NCBI GenBank assembly: GCA_036362985.1
Contig: JAYGXS010000004.1
Location: 8,570,046-8,634,045, forward strand
Direction: 5' to 3'
Length of the DNA stretch: 64,000 nucleotides
Source of the DNA: Ligula intestinalis
Taxonomy: Eukaryota; Platyhelminthes; Cestoda; Diphyllobothriidea; Diphyllobothriidae
In this document: positions 55,670-64,000 of the stretch, piece by piece
Numbering within the stretch: position 1 is the first letter of the stretch
Layout: each line of letters starts with the position of its first letter
Notes under the pieces: generated by a model
Told to the model about the DNA's origin: nothing
Databases searched by the model: none
Seen by the model: only the letters and a program-made list of their open reading frames with translations
Made by a program: the position numbers and the translations under genes

Positions 55670-56099
55670 TAATGATGGCGCGCAAACAATCGATTATTTA
55701 AATAAGCTGTTTGGTGACCTAAATTGAATTGTTACCGTTAATTTGAAAGTGGGTATTATTACTTTTGATAACACACACTGATGGATGATGCGGACTGACT
55801 AGTTCATTAAAATGGTACTGTACAATTGTGAACATCTATGGTGCAGGGCTCAGAGATGGCCTTCATATGCTTACTTATTAACTCTAATTTAAGTATCTTG
55901 CAGCAATTATGGTGCGATCAAGAGTAACTTTTTTTCATGAATCCATTCAGTTGTCTCACATGTCGGTCGAGCCAGAAGTAATTGATACGTCTGCTTCTGA
56001 CCCATTTTGTCTAATACCAACAGGACAAAGATCAGTTGATGATAGGAAAGTTTAGGAAAAGAACCTCGAGGGAGAATACTGATGGAGCAACTTGACCAG

Positions 56100-56590
56100 T
56101 TGTTTATATTAATAGTAGTTAAGTTGACCCAATTATGAAAACGTCGCGCGGCATTCGGCGAGATTTGAACCCGCATAGTAGGGAAAGCCTTTTCGCGAAG
56201 CCAAAGGCTGACCAGTTGAGCTACAAACGTCACGTCTAGCACCATGAGTTTAATAATAATTGGGTCACTTAAATTAGGCAAATTCAGCCTAGTAGTCATT
56301 CTGTTGGATTCTAGATTATTACTTAGTAAATCCTGCTTGGGCAGTCAGCTTGCTGTTCCCTGTTGGTGGATTCCATACTAGTGTTAAAGTTGGGCGGGTA
56401 AAATCGATCCAACTGTGATTAAACTCACAGTGCTAGGCGTGACATTTGTAGCTCAACTGGTAGAGAATTGGCCTCGCTTTAACGCCTTCCCTACTATGTG
56501 GGTTCATGTCCCGCCGAATGTCATGAGTTTTTTCACAATTACGTCCACTAAATTAGGTAAATCTGCCAAATCCCCTAAGTAATTAGTAGT
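56100..56590. repeat. Double-headed tRNA-derived SINE (family B, copy 2)
   Basis: Minus-strand head at 56232-56150 (A box TTGTAGCTCAACTGG, B box GGGTTCAAATCTCG) and + strand head at 56438-56522 (TTGTAGCTCAACTGGTAGAG, GGGTTCATGTCCCG). They diverge around the shared core CAGTCAGCTTGCTGT, GGTGGATTCCATAC. Both tails read outward into TCACAATTA or TCATAATTG. The arrangement is the same as at 28085-28450. Confidence 0.78.
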
Positions 56591-56619
56591 AACAATGCGA
56601 TTCCCAGGTGTTAAGTCCC

Positions 56620-57020
56620 AAAAAGGAAGAGCGTTCACCGGAGGAGGTTTATTGTTTGCGTCTGACGTTTCGCGGGGCTGTTTCGTCTAAACATTTTCAG
56701 ATAACAAATACAGCGGCTCATGGTCCAGATTATATACCGCGCTGTTTTCTAGTGCGTAGACTGCCAATCCCGGCGGAGCCACTCTGTATATGGTTCGCAT
56801 CTTACTACCGCTTGTGTCTCCGCTGCCCAGCTCTTCTTTGACCGATGATAGTGATATGTCTCTCACCGTGGCGCTAGTGTTGATTTCGCCCCCACCTGTA
56901 CCGCCCATCTGCTGTCTCGCGTCGTCCCACGTCTCACCTCAGATCCCTTCAGGCTCATACACGTTGGCCTTGGAGTTAGTTGGCAGTCCCGATGGTTTCC
57001 TGACAATCAGGTGCTGAACA
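56620..57020 (-). repeat. Dispersed repeat family T (copy 1)
   Basis: Shares, reverse-read, GGGGGCGAAATCAACACTAGC and GCCGGGATTGGCAG with 59105-59240, and CTGACGTTTCG with 60890-60930. Probably a PLE terminal region, but no RT or endonuclease sequence is attached. Confidence 0.5.
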
Positions 57021-57749
57021 CCGCGTAGAGGACAAATACGTTTTTATGGTGGTTTATTCAACACGAATAGATGCAAATGTTTGCATCCCAGGTATTTGTG
57101 TAGAAGAAAAATAAGAAGTTTTTTTAATCACCGGAATCGTAATTTTATTCTTCTGAGATTTCGACCTCTTGCGGGAGATAAACTGTCAGAGCTAAACTGT
57201 TGTAACCGCGTGTGTTCCTGTGTCAACACCGGTTATGTTCCCCCAGTGCGTGTTAGGAAGAGAAGACAGGATGGGATAACAACTATTACTTTACTGTCAC
57301 CGGTACTAGTGCATGCACTCTGGTCCGTGAGTCCAGCAGTAGCCTTCTGTGGTTGGTCTCGTCTAGGCAGCGTGTCCACAACAGAGTCCCGTTCTGCTGA
57401 CAGCCTTGCTATTCAAGGGGCAGTCGTCGTTGCTCCCCATTGGTTGTCCCAGTGCACACGTCCGCACGTCTGTCCTCGCGTGACCTCCCTCGGCTCCCGG
57501 GCGGCTTCGGTAGCAGTCTGCCTTCAGTGGCCACCTGGCTTCTTTGTCCTAGCCTAGTCGGCCCTTTGACGGTCGCATGACCTAGACCGTTGTGTATGCG
57601 TCGGACTGGCCTCACGTGACCTTGTACTGTCTGACGTCTGGGGACGTGCTTGGCCTCCCTAACACATCCCACTGTTACAGGGGGTGACTTGTCCGGCGAG
57701 ACCTCAGTCTGTCTGTGTCTCTGTCTGTGTGACGTGCTTGGTCCTCCCA

Positions 57750-58085
57750 ACATAAACCGTCAACGAAAAGCGAGCAACAGTTATAGGAAATAGAAACCAA
57801 TCAACTGCTATAGGGAGAATGGGGGCGAAGAGGAGGGTAGAGGGGGGGGGAAACTCGTCAACTGCCAATGTCGGTCGTGTGTAGATGCCGGCGGAGAGCG
57901 ATGTAGGCGGGCGCCAACTTAGTGCATCGGTTGACTGAGTTGTCATCCGAGGCCCAGGCTTCAAGTAACTCTCGTGCGGTCTTGCTGTCGGCTTGATCAA
58001 CTTCTCTTGCGGCTGCGAAGTTAAATTCGTGGCCCGTCCCCTGGGTGTGGGCCGCCACTTGCGACTGTGCGTCACCCTATCTGAC
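57750..58085 (-). pseudogene. PLE family B, GIY-YIG domain end (further copy)
   Basis: The minus strand reads HTQGTGHEFNFAAAREVD, ARELLEAWASDDNSVNRC and LAPAYIALRRHL. One substitution (NRCTKLAP for NRFIDLAP) sets it apart from the copy at 55306. Confidence 0.7.
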
Positions 58086-58387
58086 AGCTAGCTTATGTTC
58101 CTACATGCGCGAACCAAGCATTCTTCCTGTCTGTCCAGTCTAATTTCGGGGACAGTTCAGACATTATATGCGATACACGACGCCTGACTGCTCACTGGGA
58201 TGGAAACGGTCCTCGATTCGCATAATTCGGCTGCGCATGGTGGCCTTGGGACGGTGTGCAATTCCGACGCCTAGTCCCGCAGCAATGCGCTCTGTCGCTT
58301 CGGATACATATTTTATGTATGGCAGCGCACGCCGTATCGTAGGGCTTAGTTCTGGTTAGATCCTCGGAAGGCGGGCACGTCGGCATT

Positions 58388-59000
58388 GGCTTATGAAAGC
58401 TTTCGGGTAGTCGGTCGCCGAATGGGACGAGATGAAGATCCGCCGAGAACTTTTCAGAGCTAATGGCTATCCACGATCACTCATTGGCTGGAATCAAATG
58501 TCACCAAAAACGCGAACCGAAGAGCGTTGCCCACGCAAGTCGTGGTGGAGCATCCCGTACATGAAAAGCATCTCTGAAATCATGGCTGGATCCCTCGCGC
58601 TTCTCGGAATAAGAGTTGCTTACCTCCACAATTCGGTAACAAGTGACGCGACCAAAAGACCCTATACCTAAGCAGGAGTAGTCAGGTGTCGTCTACCGAC
58701 TTCGCTCCAACTGCGGAATGTGCAACTGTTTCGATAAAGCTGGCCAACAGCTACAAACGCAAATGCCGGAATATCAGCTGGCTGTAATAAGGTTTGAACC
58801 AACGTCGGAGGTAGCAACCAGGGATTGGACAGACGGAACACGTCTTCAACTTTGGCCCCGTTGAAACTGTGGGCCGAGGTGTTGATCACACATTAGGGCA
58901 AATTAAAGAAGCTCGGATATCGACCGACTGTTTAGTGAACCGCCACACAAATTTGTCTATCCTCTATGTGGTGTTCAGAACCTTCTTATAGGGGAGCGGT
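58388..59000 (+). pseudogene. PLE family D: end of RT and start of GIY-YIG domain
   Basis: The + strand encodes MKIRRELFRANGYPRSLIGW, then WWSIPYMKSISEIMAGSLAL, then a frame change and YRLRCNCGMCNCFDKAG, the region just before and into the endonuclease. The Y of the GIY motif is changed and the frame contains stops after about 58855. Confidence 0.7.
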
Positions 59001-59099
59001 CATGGCATGGAACAGTTGAGATCACCAACTAGCTCCACGGCCAACATGTATGAGCGTGAAAGATGTCGGAGTGAGCCACGGGATGATGCATGACTGCAG

Positions 59100-59335
59100 A
59101 TGGCCGTCACACGTGGGGGCGAAACAAACACTAGCGCCACGACAGCAGACGGGGCGAACGGTGAGGTCTACAGTGGAGACACATGCGATGGTGAGATGTG
59201 TGCCACAGGCAGCGGCTCAGCCGGGATTGGCAGAATAAGTACACGGAACAAAAGAGCACGTTTACTTAGAACCATGAACAAGATTACACCTTCTCTGAAG
59301 ATGGGTAGGTAAAGCAGCTCCTCAAAACGTCAGTG
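59100..59335 (+). repeat. Dispersed repeat family T (copy 2)
   Basis: GTGGGGGCGAAACAAACACT, GTGGAGACACATGCGATGG, CAGCCGGGATTGGCAGAAT. Inverted relative to copy 1. Confidence 0.5.
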
Positions 59336-60184
59336 TTAGGACGGCCAGCATGTGAGTCATCACTCAGGCCATCCTGAGGGTACAAGAACGAAGGAAGCTT
59401 AGATGCTAGCGGAGGCAGGCAGAACGGGGCAAGACGCGCAACCTTCAAGTGCAGACACGCGAGGACGCAACTGCAGTCACTGGCCGGGTTCTGAAGTCAC
59501 GCAAGACAAGGGGTCACGAAAGGACGCACGCACATGCACGCGCACACTGAGGTCGCTGCACGATACCCGCGGGCATGGGCTACTCGCTGAGGGATTCATG
59601 TGGAACAAAGGCTGTTCGTCCTTAAATACGCTGCCACTGATAGGAGACGACAAACTGCTGCTGGGGACATGAGTTTCTGCTGCTAGCGACACGACATTCT
59701 GTTAACCTAGGCGAGGAACTGCCGCCGAGAGACTGACGACAGAAGACCACTGCTGACGGACACAGGACAAGATACCGGACACAGAGGAGACAAAATTGAT
59801 GTACAATCAGCAACTGTGACAGTAAAGTATTCCCTGCTATCCTGTCTGCATTCCTTTCCTAATACACAGCTGGGTGATATAACAGTCAGACTTACCATAA
59901 ACGCTCTTTTTTCTTCTTATTTATACGTCCAGTTAAATATAAGGGCATGCTTAGATAAATGCCCTCTGGAAAGGCTACGTGAAAGTTGTTCATATTTTTA
60001 ACAACCATATCGTCCAACTACTCAGTCGTAAACATATATTTGAAGGAACTTGTAGGCAATGGAGGGACAACTACTTTTTTCTGATATTCTTAAAGATGTT
60101 TTGAATTGCCATTAGGTTAACATTCCTATCGTTGACCGGTTATTTCGTAACCTAATGTTTTCATAACATCACTTCGAATTTCAG

Positions 60185-60456
60185 CCATAATGATAAACAA
60201 GGGGCCCTGTCTTTCATCGCCATACCTCACGGATATCATTAGGAACGTGACCCTGGAGAACTGTTCCCCTAAGGATGTAATAAAGGAGATCGCCTTCGTT
60301 TATAATGCAGGCCTCAATCGCTGTACGCCTACGCTTATACCTGTCTGCTTGGAGTACCTGGAGGAACCCTATCACCTACGGATGGGCAGTAAACAACTGA
60401 TGTTTGAGAGCAGAGCTCTTTGCGAGAACGCCTGTCTGGCCGGCGGAAAGCATTAA
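60185..60456 (+). CDS. Multi-Kunitz gene terminal exon: Kunitz domain 14, divergent
   Basis: Acceptor GAATTTCAG ends at 60184 (phase 1); the stop TAA is at 60454-60456. Cysteine spacing is 17-19-7-24-3: both outer loops are much longer than usual, with a sequon (NVT) before CII. IAFVYNAGLNRC matches the beta-hairpin core. The CIV-CV segment LEYLEEPYHLRMG has no conserved asparagines. P1 is Ser. The chain ends LAGGKH. Confidence 0.92.
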
Positions 60457-60593
60457 AAACCTCGTCTTGTGTAACAGTTTTATATCCTTCAGGATAACAA
60501 AGACTGGTTGCACAAGCCCCACCCGCCCAACCCCTCCCCCCCAGATTGCCTGGATTTCTGTGTGTAATTTTGCCTTTTTTCCGATTCCTGCAA

Positions 60594-60599
60594 ATTAAA
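60594..60599 (+). terminator. Candidate polyadenylation signal ATTAAA
   Basis: ATTAAA 138 nt downstream of the stop codon, followed by a T/C-rich stretch. It is the closest near-consensus signal after the last exon. Confidence 0.45.
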
Positions 60600-60869
60600 C
60601 TTGCTCACCTCAAATTCCCCTAGTTATCCATCCTTGTCTGAAATGTTCAGTGCGGTTGTGTCAGCGGGAGTGAGAAACAAATCACATCAGTCGGGTTGAA
60701 ACGGGTTCACTTTTAGTGCAGTTAAACGAGCTGGGCTAGTACGTTCAGGTGCTTGGCTTAAAAATGTAGATGTTCCCTTAAATATTACCTTCACCAAGTC
60801 CATATAATATCGAGGTTTCGAAGACGCTTTTGGTATCTGGTTCCGCTGATCTAGTTATTTTTGAAGAAA

Positions 60870-61190
60870 GAGGAGCGTTCACCGGGAGAGGTTTATTACA
60901 AGCCTGACGTTTCGGGTAGTTGTACCGTCTACCCATCCTCAAAAGATGGATAGTCTGGCTCACGGCCCTCGTCACCATGCCACCCATTCTTGCGTTTGCC
61001 TGTTCTACCAATCATGATTGAGTCACTGTGTGTGTCTCTCGCCGTGTCTTCAGTTTCCTCATCTGTCTGTCTCTTGTCTGTCGCCGTGCCGCTAACGTTG
61101 GTTTCGGCCCCTATGGGTGTTCGTTCCGTGACCTTTTGTGGCGCCCTGACTAATGAGTTATTTCTGTTAATCCTAACAACTATCAGAAAA
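60870..61190 (-). repeat. Dispersed repeat family T (copy 3)
   Basis: TTTATTACAAGCCTGACGTT at the left and GCTAACGTTGGTTTCGGCCC at the right correspond to copy 1 in the same orientation. Non-coding. Confidence 0.45.
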
Positions 61191-61192
61191 TG

Positions 61193-61623
61193 AAATGGCG
61201 AACATACATTTTTTTCCGATAATTCTCATCAGGCCTATGGTAATTACGAAAATGAACTATGTGGGTTGGTAGAAAATAGAACTGTTGTCATGACAGGGGC
61301 AATGGGGGGGGGAGGAAATGGGGGTGGTCAAAATCCGCTCAGCATTAGGGGGAACTGATAGTCGACTGAGGTGTTAAGCTGCTGGCTGTTGGATTAGCAG
61401 CTTTTGACCATGGTAGCTGCGGCGCTGCGACAAAGTTCTTTTGAGCGCACAGGATCGGTCGGCGTAGCCTGATGGCGGCCGCTTCTGCCGTAGCCAACAG
61501 ACGCTGTCCAAGAAATTTTAAGTAGCCTGAGGGCACTTTGTAGATCACTCGGCAGGCCTTTTTGTCATCCACCCGATGTTCTGAGTCTACCAGATCCGCA
61601 TAGTTCATTTTCTTAATTACCAT
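61193..61623 (-). pseudogene. PLE family A 3' fragment with hammerhead-like motif
   Basis: Coding part on the minus strand, stop at 61345: LVDSEHRVDDKKACRVIYKV, GYLKFLGQRLLATAEAAAIR, LRRPILCAQKNF, the end of the GIY-YIG domain. About 100 nt past the stop comes AGGC-CTGATGA-GAATTATC-GGAAA, then TTC-GCC (61250-61197), a hammerhead-like motif with a perfect CUGAUGA core but an irregular helix II border. Confidence 0.75.
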
Positions 61624-61629
61624 ATAAAT

Positions 61630-61670
61630 GTAAGGGCCTGATAAGAATTATTGAAAACATACATATGTTC
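61630..61670 (+). ncRNA. Hammerhead-like motif, PLE family A terminus
   Basis: GGGC-CTGATAA-GAATTATT-GAAA, helix III ACATA-CA-TATGT, TTC, then GC. Helix III is perfect (5 bp plus the A15.1-U16.1 pair); the core reads CUGAUAA (consensus CUGANGA). Helix I is only 2 bp. Confidence 0.4.
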
Positions 61671-61859
61671 GCAATTTCATCTTCTGAAATTTCAATGGGA
61701 ATTTTCGCAAACTATCAGAAAGCTTCGTTTTCGTACCAGTCAGAACCTTTGTCAGAATCAGGTTTTGGAGATGAGCAGCCGGTGTTGCGAAATATTCCAG
61801 GTGGGAGCTAAAATGTGCCAAATGTCAACGGGACATTTTTGGACTGGGTGGCAGGATCT

Positions 61860-62400
61860 CCTGATGGAGAACCATTATGAATCTTCTATCGGTGCACTGG
61901 TGCACTTGCGGCAGCTACATCGACGAAACTGGAAGACTTCTGGGGACGCGAATGGCCGAACACGCGGCAGCAGGACGGAGAAATTTATCCAATTCGCAAT
62001 TCACTACTCATTCGTCGATACCGGGTCACACATTCACGATCTCCTTGCGAGAAATAACAAGTACGTGAGCCACGAGTTGTTCTAGTCAGGGTTGGCGGAC
62101 TTCCAGCCTACAAACAAGTGTAAGGATCTCCCCAACCTATATTGAGTGTTTAGAATCGGATTGGTCAAAACCATTCCTCACAGGTGAACACATATTTCAA
62201 TGCCAACGCCGGCGAGCCAGCTGGTCAACCAATCATCACCCCAAAATCCAACACGAGTGATGAAATTTTAGCTGATGCCGATCCTCACACCGGCTATCGA
62301 GCAATTAGAACACAAACGAGTAGCAATCCTCGATAAAGGCGAAGCATTAATTGTCATATCTGTGCTGTAGTATAGCGTCTGCATTCTATAAATACGGCTA
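61860..62400 (+). pseudogene. PLE fragment: GIY-YIG domain and downstream region
   Basis: The + strand encodes CTCGSYIDETGRLLGTRMAE, HAAAGRRNLSNSQ and THSSIPGHTFTI, the core of a GIY-YIG endonuclease with the second Y kept (SYIDETGR). It then runs into the same post-domain region as 49395. A LINE frame starts directly downstream. Confidence 0.75.
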
Positions 62401-62443
62401 AACCCTGCGTTCCAACCACCATTTTCGGCTACGGTCTCTGATT

Positions 62444-64000
62444 ATGAGATGGCGGGCTTTCGAATTTGAGCTGCCGGTTTTTTTTGCTCTCCATTCACGC
62501 GGGAATTTATTAGTGTATACCAGACTGTCTACTTCTCTACTTTGTTTTTCTGCATTTCTGGACATGAGGTCATCTCTGCTGTACACTCGTACCTTTTTGA
62601 ATGCTCGAAGGACAAATATTCTATCGACGGAAATTCATAACGAACATTCATGTACTGTTGGATTAATTTGCAGAACCTGCAGTACATCAGCACCAAATGT
62701 TATCCAATGGAATGCAATACGATCGCGTAAGCACCGATGCGGTTGGAAACAAGCTATGAAGCGTCAACCATTAGCCTCAATGTCTCTTCCGGGTCTAATG
62801 TCCACTAACTGCAGGTCTATTTTCAATAAAAGTCTCGAATTGGATGCACTTATGTTGAAACAGGAACACAGTAAGTGCGGTGTAATCTGTCTTCAAGAGA
62901 CCTGGCTCAATAAGGATATAGTGTCGCAGCTCATCACACCTCCAGCGTATTGCTGTTTTCGTTCGGACAGAAAATCCCGATCAATCAGCAGAGGTGGCGG
63001 AGTAGCAGTTTTTGTAAACCAGCAATGGTGCACAAACTGTAAGTCCCTTTTTTCTTACTCCGAAGACCACATAGACGTTATTGCAGTAGTTTGTAGGCCT
63101 AAATTTTTACACAACTCAAAAGGCATCATTTATGTTAGTATTTACATACCCCCTTCCACCTGTCAAGATGCCCTTACCCACTTTTTCGATTTTCTTTCCC
63201 AAAAGCTTGCCGCACTGTCTTGCGAGCACGTAATTATTTTATGTGGGGACTTCAATCGAGTAAATCTACGTCCCCTCATATTGTTAGGATTAAGTGACTT
63301 AGTTAATTTCAATACACGAGATGACGCCTCACTCGATCATATCCTGACTAACTATCCAAAGCTTTTTGCTGTAAAAAATAGAGCTCCATTGGCAGGCTCA
63401 GACCATTCCGTACTGCTCTGTCAACCAAAAATCTATTCTAAGACCAACAAAGGGCTATTAGTAACGCCCGAGAGGAAATTACACATTCGTGACACGTCCC
63501 CACATAATATTTCCTTGCTTCAGACTTGTATATCTGAATGCATTCCCATCTTTCTCGAAAACAGGAATGTCGAGTCGTGTTCGAGTTATCTTACAACATT
63601 TCTCAACGGAATTTTTAACATTTGTTGTCCTTTTGACACGGTCATGGTTAGACCAGACCGAATATCTTCTCCCCACTTAAAAACTTTGAGAAGACACAAG
63701 GAACTGTTCTACAAACTAGGTTTACGAGAAAGATTGAAGGACGTTAATGCCCTTATAAAACGCGAGATCGCAAGACTAAATGACCTTTTTGTTAGTCAGG
63801 TATTTACTTCTTCTACATCTTCGTCTCCTCTCTCTTCATCCGAAATATGGAAAAGTCTTAAGCGTCTCACTGGTCAACGCAATACGCTGACACATGTTGA
63901 CGCTGACCTAGACAGCTTAAACTCAAACTTCATCCATACTCCCACCGAGTCCTATCTCCCGACAAATGATATTTCGTTACCACCGAGTGATTTTTCTCCA
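62444..64000 (+). CDS. LINE (CR1/jockey-like) ORF2 with AP endonuclease, runs off the window
   Basis: One frame is open from a TAA at about 62402 to the last base of the window; the first ATG (62444) gives 519 codons without a stop. From about residue 113 (MSLPGLMSTNCRSIFN) an apurinic-type endonuclease is clear: the catalytic Glu in LQETWL (about 152), RGGGVAVFV, IYIPPST, the LCGDFN box (Asp about 269) and AGSDHSVLL with the catalytic Asp-His (320-321). The pre-RT region follows (IWKSLKRLTGQRNTLTHVDA). The endonuclease nicks target DNA for target-primed reverse transcription. The RT itself lies beyond the window. Residues 1-112 are less certain; the true start may be further in. The intact frame suggests a young copy. 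Confidence 0.85.
   Translation, partial: MRWRAFEFELPVFFALHSRGNLLVYTRLSTSLLCFSAFLDMRSSLLYTRTFLNARRTNILSTEIHNEHSCTVGLICRTCSTSAPNVIQWNAIRSRKHRCGWKQAMKRQPLASMSLPGLMSTNCRSIFNKSLELDALMLKQEHSKCGVICLQETWLNKDIVSQLITPPAYCCFRSDRKSRSISRGGGVAVFVNQQWCTNCKSLFSYSEDHIDVIAVVCRPKFLHNSKGIIYVSIYIPPSTCQDALTHFFDFLSQKLAALSCEHVIILCGDFNRVNLRPLILLGLSDLVNFNTRDDASLDHILTNYPKLFAVKNRAPLAGSDHSVLLCQPKIYSKTNKGLLVTPERKLHIRDTSPHNISLLQTCISECIPIFLENRNVESCSSYLTTFLNGIFNICCPFDTVMVRPDRISSPHLKTLRRHKELFYKLGLRERLKDVNALIKREIARLNDLFVSQVFTSSTSSSPLSSSEIWKSLKRLTGQRNTLTHVDADLDSLNSNFIHTPTESYLPTNDISLPPSDFSP

Larger units (their letters stand above)
4017..60456 (+). other. Multi-Kunitz gene (15 exons, 14 Kunitz domains; 5' end not in window)
   Basis: Gene-level entry. 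The exons are 4017-4553, 5832-6002, 9249-9479, 9851-10069, 29513-29905, 31976-32206, 33178-33420, 35722-35928, 38237-38548, 45866-46087, 48016-48294, 49982-50161, 53072-53262, 54575-54845 and 60185-60456. They total 3959 nt, which is two bases completing a codon plus 1319 codons including the stop; the frame closes without any correction. All introns start GT and end AG. All are phase 1 except the one between 53262 and 54575 (phase 0). The product is a modular, cysteine-rich chain with mucin-like linkers, presumably extracellular. No transmembrane segment is seen. Kunitz domains are usually serine-protease inhibitors or channel/adhesion modules; which applies here is not shown by the sequence. 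Multi-Kunitz proteins such as papilin have a similar look, but no thrombospondin or lacunin module is seen. The missing first exon(s) would supply the signal peptide. Confidence 0.88.

Noticed and set aside
57081..57557. A 158-codon + strand open frame.
   Set aside because: GT-rich low-complexity sequence between repeat families; the composition explains the openness. No motif seen.
1..64000. CRISPR arrays, bacterial operons, rRNA genes.
   Set aside because: No regularly spaced short repeats, ribosome-binding sites or rRNA core sequences were seen; the window is clearly intron-containing eukaryotic DNA.

Overview
The window is eukaryotic DNA: spliced exons with GT/AG borders, long introns and layered transposable elements. 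It most likely comes from a flatworm, and a diphyllobothriid-type tapeworm is my best guess. That is an inference from the mobile elements: a CsRn1-like Ty3/Gypsy element with a C-x2-H-x9-C-x3-C Gag box and a tRNA-Trp-like primer site, many Penelope-like elements (PLEs), a Helitron, CR1/jockey-like LINEs and tRNA-derived SINEs. No marker gene fixes the species. A run of 10 N at 41537-41546 shows this is a draft scaffold.

One host gene fills most of the window on the + strand, from 4017 to 60456. I reconstructed 15 exons: a Ser/Thr-rich mucin-like exon followed by exons for 14 Kunitz (BPTI-type) domains, ending in a stop codon at 60454-60456. Every junction except one is phase 1, and the joined exons form a single open frame of 1319 codons plus the stop. 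The 5' part, including any signal peptide exon, was not found and probably lies left of the window. Only one domain (exon 49982-50161) has a basic P1 residue. One domain is split by a phase-0 intron and has lost both cysteines of the CII-CIV disulfide.

The introns are packed with mobile elements. The 19.4-kb intron 10070-29512 holds diverged repeats, a 5'-truncated LINE (12142-12414), a degenerate Helitron (13822 to about 19300, minus strand), a second LINE tail (21257-21640) and a Gypsy element (23560-28048, minus strand). The Gypsy element has two 526-bp LTRs and a CGGC target duplication but no integrase catalytic core. The 7.3-kb intron 38549-45865 holds a hAT-like MITE split by a head-to-head pair of nearly identical PLE copies around the N gap. 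PLE remnants of at least four families are scattered everywhere. Several carry a hammerhead-ribozyme-like motif shortly downstream of their stop codon.

Other repeats are three hAT-like MITEs with 8-bp target duplications, a family of long foldback elements (33590, 36840, 52045), an unusual double-headed tRNA SINE (28085 and 56100) and a second tRNA-SINE family. The window ends inside an apparently intact LINE reading frame (62444 to beyond 64000). At the left end, the minus strand carries a short open frame for a putative secreted cysteine-rich peptide (33-248).

Stretches where I recognise nothing: 660-1530, 3600-4016, 4554-5585, 7240-7950, 8650-9050, 19900-21250, 22800-23550, 31400-31970, 32210-33170, 38550-39710, 43160-44095, 46090-47075, 51530-51890, 53270-54045 and 59340-60180.
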